Positions 56,673 through 64,000 of a stretch of 64,000 nucleotides of DNA are shown here, one piece after another. Position 1 is the stretch's first letter. Each line of letters starts with the position of its first letter. The notes below the pieces were generated by a model. The model was given only the letters and a program-made list of their open reading frames with translations, made no database searches and had not been told where the DNA came from. This stretch comes from Arsenicicoccus piscis (lineage in GTDB: Bacteria > Actinomycetota > Actinomycetes > Actinomycetales > Dermatophilaceae): the NCBI RefSeq assembly GCF_022568835.1, contig NZ_JAKZHV010000002.1:372001-436000 (forward strand). Reading direction: 5' to 3'. The position numbers and the translations under genes are program-made.

Positions 56673-57626
56673 ATGCCGGTCACCATCCCGCGCGACCTGC
56701 CGGCGCGCGTGACGCTCGAGGCCGAGAACGTCTTCCTCATGACCGAGGACCGGGCGTTCACCCAGGACATCCGCCCGCTCAAGATCGCCGTCGTCAACCT
56801 CATGCCGACCAAGGTCGCCACCGAGACCCAGCTGCTGCGCCTGCTCGGCAACACCCCGCTGCAGGTGCAGATCACCTTCCTCGCGATGGCGAGCCACGAG
56901 TCCCGCAACACCTCCTCGGAGCACCTCGACGCGTTCTACGCGACCTTCGAGCAGGTGCGCGACGAACGCTTCGACGGACTGGTCATCACCGGGGCACCGA
57001 TCGAGCTGCTGCCGTTCGAGCAGGTCAACTACTGGGACGAGCTGTGTCAGATCATGGACTGGAGCCTGGACAACGTGTTCTCCACGCTCTACATCTGCTG
57101 GGGGGCGCAGGCGGGGCTCTACCGGCACCACGGCATCGAGAAGATCGTCCTCCCGGACAAGATGTTCGGGGTCTTCGACCACCGCATCCTGCGGCCCCAC
57201 GCGCGCGTGCTCTCCGGCTTCGACGAGGTGTTCCCGGCACCGCACTCGCGGCACACGGGCACCCGGGCGCAGGACATCCACGCCGCCGAGGGCATCGAGG
57301 TGCTCGCCGAGAGCGACGAGGCCGGCGTCTACCTCGCCGCCAGCGAGGACGGCCGGCAGATCTTCGTCACCGGCCACCCGGAGTACGAGTGGGACACCCT
57401 GCTCGCGGAGTACCAGCGCGACGTCTCTCGCGGCCTGGACGTGCCGGTCCCGCGCAACTACTTCCCCGGCGACGACCCCACGCAAAAGCCCCGGGTCACC
57501 TGGCGCTCGCACGCGTTCCTGCTCTACGCCAACTGGCTCAACCACTGCGTCTACCAGCGCACGCCGTACGACCTCGGCGCCCTCTCGACCAGCGAGCACC
57601 ACCCCGGCGACGACTGGGTCATCTAG
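56673..57626 (+). CDS. metA: MetA-family homoserine O-acyltransferase, predicted acetyl-specific
   Basis: MetA acylates homoserine at the start of methionine synthesis. The 317-residue protein has the nucleophile Cys142 ([11 protein letters not shown]), the His-Glu pair in GHPEYEWDT and NYFPGDDP near the end. Residue 111 is Glu (TGAPIE); in family studies Glu here selects acetyl-CoA and Gly (as in E. coli) selects succinyl-CoA, so O-acetylhomoserine is predicted. ATG 56673 follows GAGGAGG at ideal spacing. Upstream CATTCGCC and GGCGAGAATG form an imperfect hairpin (56613-56634); no SAM riboswitch is apparent. Confidence 0.94.
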   Translation: MPVTIPRDLPARVTLEAENVFLMTEDRAFTQDIRPLKIAVVNLMPTKVATETQLLRLLGNTPLQVQITFLAMASHESRNTSSEHLDAFYATFEQVRDERFDGLVITGAPIELLPFEQVNYWDELCQIMDWSLDNVFSTLYICWGAQAGLYRHHGIEKIVLPDKMFGVFDHRILRPHARVLSGFDEVFPAPHSRHTGTRAQDIHAAEGIEVLAESDEAGVYLAASEDGRQIFVTGHPEYEWDTLLAEYQRDVSRGLDVPVPRNYFPGDDPTQKPRVTWRSHAFLLYANWLNHCVYQRTPYDLGALSTSEHHPGDDWVI

Positions 57627-57665
57627 CGCTCTCGGCTCTCGGGGGGCCTCAGCCCGGGTGCTCGC

Positions 57666-57671
57666 TACCCT
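57666..57671 (+). promoter_or_regulatory. Leaderless -10 element of the maleylpyruvate-isomerase-like gene
   Basis: TACCCT is followed after six bases by ATG 57678. No ribosome-binding site separates them. Confidence 0.5.
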
Positions 57672-57677
57672 CGCTCC

Positions 57678-58331
57678 ATGGCCACCCTGAACTGCTCGCT
57701 CCAGCAGGCCGCGTCCGAGTTCGCCGCCCAGGCGCGTTCTTTCCTGTCGGCCGCCGAGGGTCTGGACGAGCGCGAGCTGCTCGACCCCGCGCGATGTCGC
57801 GGCTGGAGCCGACTGGACGCGGTCGTGCACGTCCGGGTGGGGCTCGACGAGATGTCAGCGGTCGCCGGGGTGCACAGCCGCGCCCCGATCGACCACGACG
57901 CCGCCTCCTACTGGCGGACCCACCCGGACGACAGGGACGCCGACCCGGTCCCCCACATCTTGGTGCTGCGTCGCACCGCCAGCGCCTACCAGCGGCCTGC
58001 CTCGGCCGTGCGGCACCTCACGGAGGTCGTGCATCGAGCCATCGCCGTGGTGGACGGCATGCCAGATCAGCCCGTCGCGTTCCAGGGCAAGACCCTCGCG
58101 GCCGGTGACTTCGTCGCCACCTGGGTCGTCGAGCTCGCCGTGCACCAGCTCGATCTCGCGCTCCACGACGCACCCCCCGGGTGCCGCCTGGCACGCCAGA
58201 CGCTGGAGGCTCTGGCCGACGCGAGGCTGCCGGACGCTCTGGACGATGCGTCGGCGGTCCTGGTCGGACTCGGTCGTGACCCCTGGCCGGCGCACCTTCC
58301 ACGCCCGCACGGCTTCCCGATCAGCCTCTGA
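57678..58331 (+). CDS. Maleylpyruvate isomerase-like (DinB-fold) protein
   Basis: A 217-residue protein of the mycothiol-dependent maleylpyruvate isomerase N-terminal/DinB-like family. The metal-binding His pattern is present: one His in LDAVVHVRVGLDE (about 51), a further acidic residue in the middle, and VVELAVHQLDLALH (about 157). Such four-helix proteins use mycothiol in actinobacteria, but this member's substrate is unknown. It has its own leaderless promoter and no obvious operon partner. Confidence 0.75.
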   Translation: MATLNCSLQQAASEFAAQARSFLSAAEGLDERELLDPARCRGWSRLDAVVHVRVGLDEMSAVAGVHSRAPIDHDAASYWRTHPDDRDADPVPHILVLRRTASAYQRPASAVRHLTEVVHRAIAVVDGMPDQPVAFQGKTLAAGDFVATWVVELAVHQLDLALHDAPPGCRLARQTLEALADARLPDALDDASAVLVGLGRDPWPAHLPRPHGFPISL

Positions 58332-58493
58332 GACAAGCCCGTAGAGCCCTTGGTCGCCTCGCGTCGAAGCCTCGCGGGCATCAGGTGCGCGGCGCTCACC
58401 GAGCCTCGGTGCGTCGCGCGGAGATGGGGGTGTGTCACAGGGCCGTGGCACGGTAGTCCCAGGACATGGCGGCACGACCGAAGCGAGGACCTG

Positions 58494-59807
58494 ATGCACG
58501 GCACCAGAGGCAACGACCCAGGCGGCACTACCGACCCGACCGACCACCACCGACTCGTCCGCGAGGCAGCCATGCTGGCGGGCAGCCGCGGCTCGCACCG
58601 AGCTCTCGAGCGTCTCGTGGACGACATGTCCGCTCGCTTGGTGGGTGCCGAGCGCGCCCCCATGCTCGACGCGATCGTGACCGTCTCGACGGAGGGGCTG
58701 CGGAGCTGCTGGACCCACGGCTGGCAGCCCGAGGAGCTCACGCGCCACGTCGAGCGCACGACCGGCGCGGACGTGGCCGCACTGCTCGCAGACCTCATGG
58801 TCGACGAGCTGACCGGCTATCCACCGGCGTCGGTGCACCCGGACTTCTTCGACCAGCTCACCGCCGTGCGGGCGACCCGCTGGTGGCCCGTCGAGCAGCA
58901 CTGGCTGGCGGCCCGTGCTGACGCCGCCGGCAGCTGGTCGGTCACCGTGGAGCAGATGGTGATCCTCGTCGCCGTGCTGCACCTGGCACCGCGCCTCACG
59001 GTGCTCCCACCCGTCCCCGGGTCGGCGTTGCCGGCCCGCGCCGCCGACCACCCGCACCACGTCGACGCCAAGACGCTGCGCACCGTGCGCCAGCTGCTCG
59101 CCAAGGCCGAGTCGACCACCTTCCCGGCCGAGGCCGAGACGTTCACCGCGGCCGCCCAGAAGCTCATGGCCCGGCACAGCATCGACCAGGCCATGCTGGC
59201 TGCCGCAGCGGCGGCCGAGCACCCCGGTGGCGGCGCCCTCGGTGGGGCTGACGGTCCGCTGTCCCGGCGGCTCTGGATCGACACCCCCTACGTGCGCGAG
59301 AAGGTCGCGCTGGTCGCCCAGGTCGCCGACGCCAACCACGCCCGCACGGTGTGGCAGAAGGAGCTCGACGTCGTCACGGTGATGGGGCACGAGGCCGACC
59401 TCGACGCCGTCGAGCTGCTGTTCACCTCGTTGCTCGTGCAGGCCACCCGCGCCATGCAGCAGGAGGGCAAGCGGGTGACCGCGTGGGGTGACTCGCGCAC
59501 CCGGAGCTTTCGCAAGTCCTTCCTCGCCGCCTACGCCATGCGCATCGGCGAGCGCCTGCAGGAGGCCTCCCGGGCCGAGACCGAGCAGGCCTCGGACGAG
59601 CTGGCCCGCCAGGGCCGAGGTGCTCTCGTGCCGGTGCTCGCCGCCCGCGACGCCGCGGTGCAGGCCTACGCCGAGCAGGAGTTCCCGCGGGTGCGCACCG
59701 TGAGCATGGGCTCTACCCACGACGCCGAGGGCTGGCACCGCGGTCGACAGGCCGCTGACCGCGCCGCCCTGGGCGCCCCGCCCAGGCGGCCGGTGGCGCG
59801 GCGCTGA
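58494..59807 (+). CDS. DUF2786-domain protein
   Basis: A 437-residue soluble protein. The DUF2786 signature is at about 200-235 (LRTVRQLLAKAESTTFPAEA, then AAAQKLMARHSID), a helical motif of unknown function. The C-terminal half has LWIDTPYVREKVALVAQVAD and a long helical region (FLAAYAMRIGERLQEASRAE). There is no signal peptide. ATG 58494 follows GAGGA. A TAGTCC (58454-58459) upstream may be the -10. The stop is the first of three 14-bp repeats, each carrying a stop. Confidence 0.75.
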   Translation: MHGTRGNDPGGTTDPTDHHRLVREAAMLAGSRGSHRALERLVDDMSARLVGAERAPMLDAIVTVSTEGLRSCWTHGWQPEELTRHVERTTGADVAALLADLMVDELTGYPPASVHPDFFDQLTAVRATRWWPVEQHWLAARADAAGSWSVTVEQMVILVAVLHLAPRLTVLPPVPGSALPARAADHPHHVDAKTLRTVRQLLAKAESTTFPAEAETFTAAAQKLMARHSIDQAMLAAAAAAEHPGGGALGGADGPLSRRLWIDTPYVREKVALVAQVADANHARTVWQKELDVVTVMGHEADLDAVELLFTSLLVQATRAMQQEGKRVTAWGDSRTRSFRKSFLAAYAMRIGERLQEASRAETEQASDELARQGRGALVPVLAARDAAVQAYAEQEFPRVRTVSMGSTHDAEGWHRGRQAADRAALGAPPRRPVARR

Positions 59808-59838
59808 ACCGCCGGCGCTAAGTCCGCGGCGCTGAGCC
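59796..59838 (+). repeat. 14-bp imperfect triplicate carrying stops in three frames
   Basis: CGGCGCT followed by RA occurs at 14-bp spacing three times, with stops TGA (59805-59807), TAA (59819-59821) and TGA (59833-59835). The first is the true stop, and the spacing puts the three stops in the three different frames. Confidence 0.7.
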
Positions 59839-59877
59839 CTGACGGTCGACCCCTGCCGCCCGACCCGTGCCCACCCG

Positions 59878-60858
59878 TCAGGGCCGCTGCGCGTCGGCGC
59901 AGATCGACGCCGCTGGTCGGTGAGCCTGAGACAGATCCGTGGCCAGGTCGTGGATCCGCTGGACGGCCTCGGGAGGGTCCAGGACCTGGATGTGGTCCCC
60001 GAACTGCAGGAGCTGGCGCACCGATTCCACCTCCGGGTAGGCCACGGTGATGACGACCCACCCGTGGTGGGGCGTGCTGGCCCTGACGAGTCGCGTGCCC
60101 AGGATGCGACGGGCGAGGTCGAGCCGGCTGGCCCGCAGGCGTGCCTGCACCTCGACCCTGGCGCCGTCCGTCGAGAACTGTTGCAGCAGAACGCTCCACA
60201 CGCTCTGCAGGGTCTCGCCGGGTCGCCACCGCGCGGTGTCGTCGAGCACGTCGTAGCTCTCGATCCGACTGGCGTTGAACATGCGGGGACGCCCCTCGAC
60301 GTCACCGACGAGATACCACGAGCTCCCCTTGCCGGCGAGGCCGTAGGGGTCGACGACGTAGCTGTGGCTCGTCGGTCGGCCGCTGTGGCGATAGCGGATG
60401 GTGAGGCGTCGTCGGTCCCGTGCGGCGGTGAGCAGGTCGGCCAGATCTGACCCCGGGGAGTCGGTGAACCAGCCGAGCGGGTCGATCAGCAGCACCTCGG
60501 CCAGCTGGGTCGGAGCGGGCACTCGGCGCGCGGCGGCGTCGAGCTTGTCCCGAGCGCGTGCCCCGACGTCTCCCAGCCCGACCTGCTCCAGGCGTCCGGT
60601 GTCGAGGCCGAGGGCAGCCAGCAGCTGCAGCTCTGCCGGCTCGAGGCGGGACAGGTCCAGGCGCGCGCGCCGGTCCAGGACGATGGCCCCGTTGCGGCCG
60701 CGCTCGGCATGCACCGGGACACCGGCGGCGGACAGCGCGTCGACGTCGCGCAAGATGGTGCGCTGCGACACCTCGAACCGCGCCGCCAGCTGCCGAGTGG
60801 TCATCCGTTCGTGCGCCTGGAGCAGCAGCACGATCGACAGCAGCCGCGACGCCTTCAT
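59878..60858 (-). CDS. HTH-WYL transcriptional regulator (YafY family)
   Basis: A 326-residue regulator with an N-terminal HTH_11-type domain (LAARFEVSQRTILRDVDAL, about 25-43) and a WYL domain (YVVDPYGLAGKGSSWYLVG, about 168-186) that binds ligands or nucleic acid in relatives, plus a C-terminal WCX-like extension. It is divergent from a VOC-family gene; regulators of this type commonly control such neighbours and themselves. A palindromic TGACA ... TGTCG lies between the two starts. ATG 60858 gives the standard length. Confidence 0.9.
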   Translation of the reverse strand: MKASRLLSIVLLLQAHERMTTRQLAARFEVSQRTILRDVDALSAAGVPVHAERGRNGAIVLDRRARLDLSRLEPAELQLLAALGLDTGRLEQVGLGDVGARARDKLDAAARRVPAPTQLAEVLLIDPLGWFTDSPGSDLADLLTAARDRRRLTIRYRHSGRPTSHSYVVDPYGLAGKGSSWYLVGDVEGRPRMFNASRIESYDVLDDTARWRPGETLQSVWSVLLQQFSTDGARVEVQARLRASRLDLARRILGTRLVRASTPHHGWVVITVAYPEVESVRQLLQFGDHIQVLDPPEAVQRIHDLATDLSQAHRPAASICADAQRP

Positions 60859-60880
60859 CTCGCCATGATCTCAAAAAACA

Positions 60881-60895
60881 TGACACAGACTGTCG
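60881..60895. promoter_or_regulatory. Candidate operator between the WYL regulator and VOC genes
   Basis: TGACACAGACTGTCG is a near-perfect inverted repeat with a 5-nt centre, located in an unusually A-rich divergent region 22 nt from the regulator start. It is a likely self-binding site. Confidence 0.5.
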
Positions 60896-60947
60896 TCTAT
60901 CGCTGCTGTCCTGGTCTCCCCGATGGCACCAGCGAAGGAGAGCTCAC

Positions 60948-61319
60948 ATGTCCGCGCCCAACCTGTTCATCGTGTACGTCACGGACGTCACGGAGTCGAC
61001 AGCGTTCTACTCGACGGCGTTCGAGATCGAGCCGCGCTTCACCAGCCCACGGTTCGTGGAGTTCGAGGTCGCCCCGGGGGTCGGCCTGGCGCTGTGGTCC
61101 GGGCACGCGTCGGCCGTCGCCCCGGACGCGGTCCGCACCAGTGAGGTGTGCCTCAACCTGCCGGGCGGGCCCGGTGAGATCGACGCCCAGTTCCGGCACT
61201 GGCAGCAGCTCGGGATCGAGATCCTCCAACCGCCGCACGACGACGTCTTCGGGCGCACCTTCGTGGCGAGGGACCCCGATGGGAACCTGCTGCGGGTCGC
61301 ACCCGTCGACCCGGCCTGA
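60948..61319 (+). CDS. VOC-family (glyoxalase/bleomycin-resistance-like) protein
   Basis: A 123-residue single VOC module: NLFIVYVTDVTESTAFYSTA at the start and FVARDPDGNLLRVAPVDPA at the end form the paired beta-alpha-beta units. The function is not predictable; such proteins bind metals or small toxic molecules. The ATG follows GAAGGAG. The divergent WYL regulator probably controls it. Confidence 0.85.
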   Translation: MSAPNLFIVYVTDVTESTAFYSTAFEIEPRFTSPRFVEFEVAPGVGLALWSGHASAVAPDAVRTSEVCLNLPGGPGEIDAQFRHWQQLGIEILQPPHDDVFGRTFVARDPDGNLLRVAPVDPA

Positions 61320-61350
61320 CTCACCCTGGCGCTCGAACCCGATCGACGAC

Positions 61351-62291
61351 CTAGGACGCCGGCGCCCCCGGGAAGTCCAGCCCGTGTCGGCAGGCGAAGG
61401 TCGGGTCGGCCGTGTCGTTGGCGACGTCCTCACGGGACCGGCGCACCGCCTCCATCGACGACGGCAGCTCGAAGGGCAGTCGCCCCTGCGGGACGATCTC
61501 GCCGGTGAGGGCGGCGATCAACGCCTCGTCCGAGGTGCCGTAGGTCCCGGTCAGGACCTGCGCCGCCTCGGCCCGCCGCCCGGGAAGTGCTTGGTCACGC
61601 ACGCCACCGATCGTGGTCCGACCTGGCCGCCCTGCAGCCCGTCCAGGTAGGCCGCGGTCAGCGCCGCGACCCGGTCGGGGTCAGCGCCGAAGGTGCCGGC
61701 CTGGCGCGCCCAGCGCGGCTCGGTGCAGAGGTCGACGGTCGGGTGCAGGGCGGCCCGGATGCCGAGAGCGCGGTACTCCTCGTTGGCCACCTCGGCGAAC
61801 TGGCGCACCAGCTCGGGGTCGTCGAGGGCGGCCAGCCCGATCGGCTCGGGCCACTGTGACAGGTGACCGGCGCTGAACGAGACGCCGGCGTTGTCGATGT
61901 AGCCGTGCCGCGGGTCGGTCGAGATGGTCACCGGGATCGAGTGCGGCGCCTGCGCCGCCAGGTCCTGGATCGCGTTGTGCCACCGCGCGGCGAGCCGAGG
62001 CTCCGGGAGAGCGTGCACGTTGAAGTGGTTGACGAGCTTGTCGACGATGACCTCGCGCGACCCGGTCTTGCTGATCGCGCCGGGCCCCTTCAGGGGTGCG
62101 CCGTCGGCGCCCGCCTCGATGACCGTGTGGAACATCAGCCCGGCCTTCTCCTCCAGGCTGAGCCGAGGGACCAGGTCGGCGACCCGTTCGGCGGTGCTGA
62201 GGCGAGGGTCCTCGAAGGGCTCCATCGTGCCGTTGTGGTTGAGGTCGCGGAACGCCGTGCCGTCCGGCGCGGTCAAGGTGGTGGCCGCCAT
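61351..62291 (-). pseudogene. GH3 glycoside hydrolase with large internal deletion
   Basis: The N-terminal 230 residues match a GH3 beta-glycosidase up to VACVTKHFPGGGP. The next bases jump, out of frame, to the family's C-terminal part (LTGTYGTSDEALIAALTGEI, then PQGRLPFELPSSMEAVRR). About 300 residues or more are missing, including the region with the catalytic nucleophile Asp, so no functional enzyme is expected. The junction is near 61580. The start (ATG 62291) lies 5 bp after the glycoamylase-like gene stop. The original role was probably to degrade oligosaccharides released by that enzyme. Confidence 0.85.
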
Positions 62292-62296
62292 CGTCG

Positions 62297-63877
62297 TCAG
62301 ACTCCCGCCGAGAAGGTCTCGATGCCGATCACGGGACGCAGGGCACGCTCTACCTCGCTCGTGGCGAAGTAGCGCCGGACGATCCCATCGCCCGCCACGT
62401 TGCCGATCGCGCCGAGGATCATCGCCTGGTCGAGCGACAGGTAGCGCCGAGCGATCCTGCCGGATCGGGTCGCGACCGCGTCGTAGAACCCGCCTGGGCC
62501 GTAGGCGTGCAGGTTGCGCTCGATGCGCACGAGGTTCTCGGTCGCCGCGGCCCGCTCGTGCATCATCGCGAGGAAGGCGGCGTGCGGCGTGACGACGCCG
62601 TCGCCGAAGGTGGGGTGCGGGTTGGTGGCCGGGCGCACGGTCCCGAAGCCGATGTCGTAGTCCGTGTTCTCCTGGTCCGAGAAGTAGCCGTCGGGCTTCA
62701 TCCCGAGCGCGTCGACGCCGTACTCGCGGTAGCCGCCGGCAGGGTTGCTCGCCGGGCTGAATCCCCAGTAGCCGTAACCGGCTTCGACCATCCCGTGCCC
62801 ACGCTGCGCACGGACGTGCAGCGGGTGGTTGACGCCCCACGACCGCGGCGCCCAGTCCTCCTCCGGCACAAAGAGATCCGGCATGAGATCCTCGAACATC
62901 GAACCGCCCCAACCGGGCACGATGCGCGTGCCGCGGTAGGTGTAGGCGCCCTCGAAGACGTCGATGCCGAAGTAGGTGCGGTGCACGCCCACGGGCTTCA
63001 TCTCCGGCCACGACCAGTCGTCCGACTCCGGGAAGGTGCGCCAGGTGGCGTAGTACGCCTGCACGGGCACCTGCCCGGTCATGATCCCGAGGTAGGTCGT
63101 GATCCGTGTCTCGCTCACCGCGGTGTCGTAGTGGTGGTTCGTGTACCAGACGTCCGGTCCGACACCGATGTGGTTGCCGGTGAAGACCGACTTCTCCGGC
63201 GGCACCGGCTCGTCGTAGAAGCCACCGTGCATCAGCCCCCCGGGTCGCGAGGCCTTGGCGTCGTAGAACATGTCCCACCGCATCCGGTCGAACAGCCGAC
63301 GCGCGGTCTTGCGGTTGCTGGGGTCGGCCTGCGCGACCAGCCAGAGGGCCGCACCGAGCCAGGCGTTGTCGATGCTGGAGTAGAACGGGTAGACCCGGTC
63401 GCCGTTCTCCGGCCAGGTCCGCAGCACCGCACCGGTCGCCTCGTCGTACCAGTTGACGTACATTCCGCTGGCGGGGTGCACGCTCATCCGCGACAGCGTC
63501 GCGAGCGCGGCGGCGATCCGCCTGCGGCACTCCCCCGGGTTGATGAGGCCCAGGTCGCGGGCGACGATCGTGCACCACCGGTAGCCGCCGATGTTCGTCG
63601 GCGAGGTGTGGCCGGAGCGGGTGGTCAGGGTGCCGTCGATGTTGTCGGCGACCAGGCTGGTCCTCGGGTGGGCCATGGCGGTCATCGAGCGCCAGGTGTC
63701 GCGGGCCCAGCGTCCGAGCAGGGGGTCGAGCCGCGGTCTACGACCGCCTGCCCCCGGGACGACCGTCGTCGAGGCGGGAGCCGCGCTGGCGGACGGGGCG
63801 ATCAGCCCGAGGGCCGCGCCTCCCACACCGGCTCCCATGAGGGCGCGACGGGACAGCTGAACATCCTTGGGGAACAT
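62297..63877 (-). CDS. Tat-exported glycoamylase-like (GH144-related) protein
   Basis: A 526-residue exported protein. The N-terminus has a twin-arginine signal (LSRRALMGAGVGG, cleavage near SASAAPA). The mature part is an alpha/alpha-barrel glycoamylase-like enzyme: TNIGGYRWCTIVARDLGLI, MYVNWYDEATG, GGSMFEDLMPDLFVPEEDW and GGFYDAVATRSG followed by YLSLDQAMIL. This pattern is known from GH144 beta-1,2-glucanases and relatives, so action on beta-1,2-glucan is plausible but not proven. ATG 63877 follows GAGAGGAA. The neighbours are a broken GH3 gene and a sugar ABC permease. Confidence 0.8.
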   Translation of the reverse strand: MFPKDVQLSRRALMGAGVGGAALGLIAPSASAAPASTTVVPGAGGRRPRLDPLLGRWARDTWRSMTAMAHPRTSLVADNIDGTLTTRSGHTSPTNIGGYRWCTIVARDLGLINPGECRRRIAAALATLSRMSVHPASGMYVNWYDEATGAVLRTWPENGDRVYPFYSSIDNAWLGAALWLVAQADPSNRKTARRLFDRMRWDMFYDAKASRPGGLMHGGFYDEPVPPEKSVFTGNHIGVGPDVWYTNHHYDTAVSETRITTYLGIMTGQVPVQAYYATWRTFPESDDWSWPEMKPVGVHRTYFGIDVFEGAYTYRGTRIVPGWGGSMFEDLMPDLFVPEEDWAPRSWGVNHPLHVRAQRGHGMVEAGYGYWGFSPASNPAGGYREYGVDALGMKPDGYFSDQENTDYDIGFGTVRPATNPHPTFGDGVVTPHAAFLAMMHERAAATENLVRIERNLHAYGPGGFYDAVATRSGRIARRYLSLDQAMILGAIGNVAGDGIVRRYFATSEVERALRPVIGIETFSAGV

Positions 63878-63925
63878 GGTGATTCCTCTCCATCGAGGGT
63901 CGTGCACGGGGGACTGCGGGACGGT

Positions 63926-64000
63926 CTACTTGATGCCGGTGGTGGCGATGCCCTCGATGAACCGTCGCTGGAAGACGAGGAACACCGCGAGGATCGGCAG
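63926..64000 (-). CDS. Sugar ABC transporter permease, C-terminal end only
   Basis: The last 24 residues of a MalG-type permease are visible, including AVFLVFQRRFIEGIATTGIK, the typical C-terminus of carbohydrate importer permeases. The rest lies beyond the right edge. It is upstream of the glycoamylase-like gene on the same strand, 48 bp away, so the two are probably cotranscribed as a glycan uptake and degradation operon. Confidence 0.85.
   Translation of the reverse strand: MPILAVFLVFQRRFIEGIATTGIK

Noticed and set aside
58466..58921. Alternative plus-strand frame starting near 58466
   Set aside because: It is an out-of-frame shadow of the DUF2786 gene with Arg/Pro/His-biased composition.

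Overview
The window is a high-GC chromosomal segment of an actinobacterium, most plausibly from the order Micrococcales. The evidence is the strong G/C third-position bias, GTG starts, an actinobacterial dcw (division and cell wall) cluster, a sigma-70 with a long Lys/Ala/acid-rich N-terminus, DUF4192 and PAC2 proteins, a YkvA-like protein and many leaderless-type promoters. MurE carries the DNPR motif, which predicts meso-diaminopimelate peptidoglycan. Genus assignment (an Intrasporangiaceae-like organism) is only a guess. I see no rRNA, tRNA, CRISPR array, insertion sequence or prophage.

Positions 1-13657 (minus strand) hold most of the dcw cluster: mraZ, rsmH, an ftsL-like gene, ftsI, murE, murF, mraY, murD, ftsW, murG and a murC that runs off the left edge. 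Nearly all neighbours overlap by 4 nt (ATGA/GTGA). The 388-bp region upstream of mraZ has a three-unit, 10-bp-period MraZ box, and a second set of the same repeats faces the divergent moxR / DUF58 / transglutaminase operon (14046-18859). This suggests that MraZ may also control that operon.

Positions 18934-34874 carry sigA with a TATAAT promoter overlapping a SigR-like promoter, a universal stress protein, a frameshifted DUF4192 gene, a DUF1232 protein, an EcsC-family protein, a stand-alone family-A DNA polymerase, a PAC2 protein, an HrpA helicase with a translationally coupled small gene interrupted by TAG, a twice-frameshifted large membrane protein and a weakly hemerythrin-like protein with a Gly/Cys tail.

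Positions 35080-49177 carry an alpha/beta hydrolase, an AMP-binding protein that has lost its catalytic motifs, a Pth2 / Nudix-NrtR / YkvA-like operon, an EndoU polymorphic-toxin locus (toxin, WXG100-like partner, candidate immunity protein), a complete oligopeptide-type ABC importer and serA.

Positions 49178-61319 carry two adjacent cyclic-di-GMP genes (GAF-PAS-GGDEF and PAS-GGDEF-EAL), an ATP-dependent DNA ligase, a nuclease-like secreted protein, metA with the acetyl-CoA-type Glu111, a maleylpyruvate-isomerase-like protein, a DUF2786 protein, and a divergent WYL regulator / VOC protein pair. The right end (61351-64000) is a glycan-use locus: a GH3 gene with a large internal deletion, a Tat-exported glycoamylase/GH144-like protein, and the tail of a sugar ABC permease.

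Two sequence-level patterns cut across the window. Several genes end in short tandem repeats that each carry a stop codon, and the tetramer GTAG/CTAC recurs through rare codons, mostly as Val-Asp written GTA GAC. Several single-base frameshifts mean that assembly error must be excluded before calling pseudogenes.
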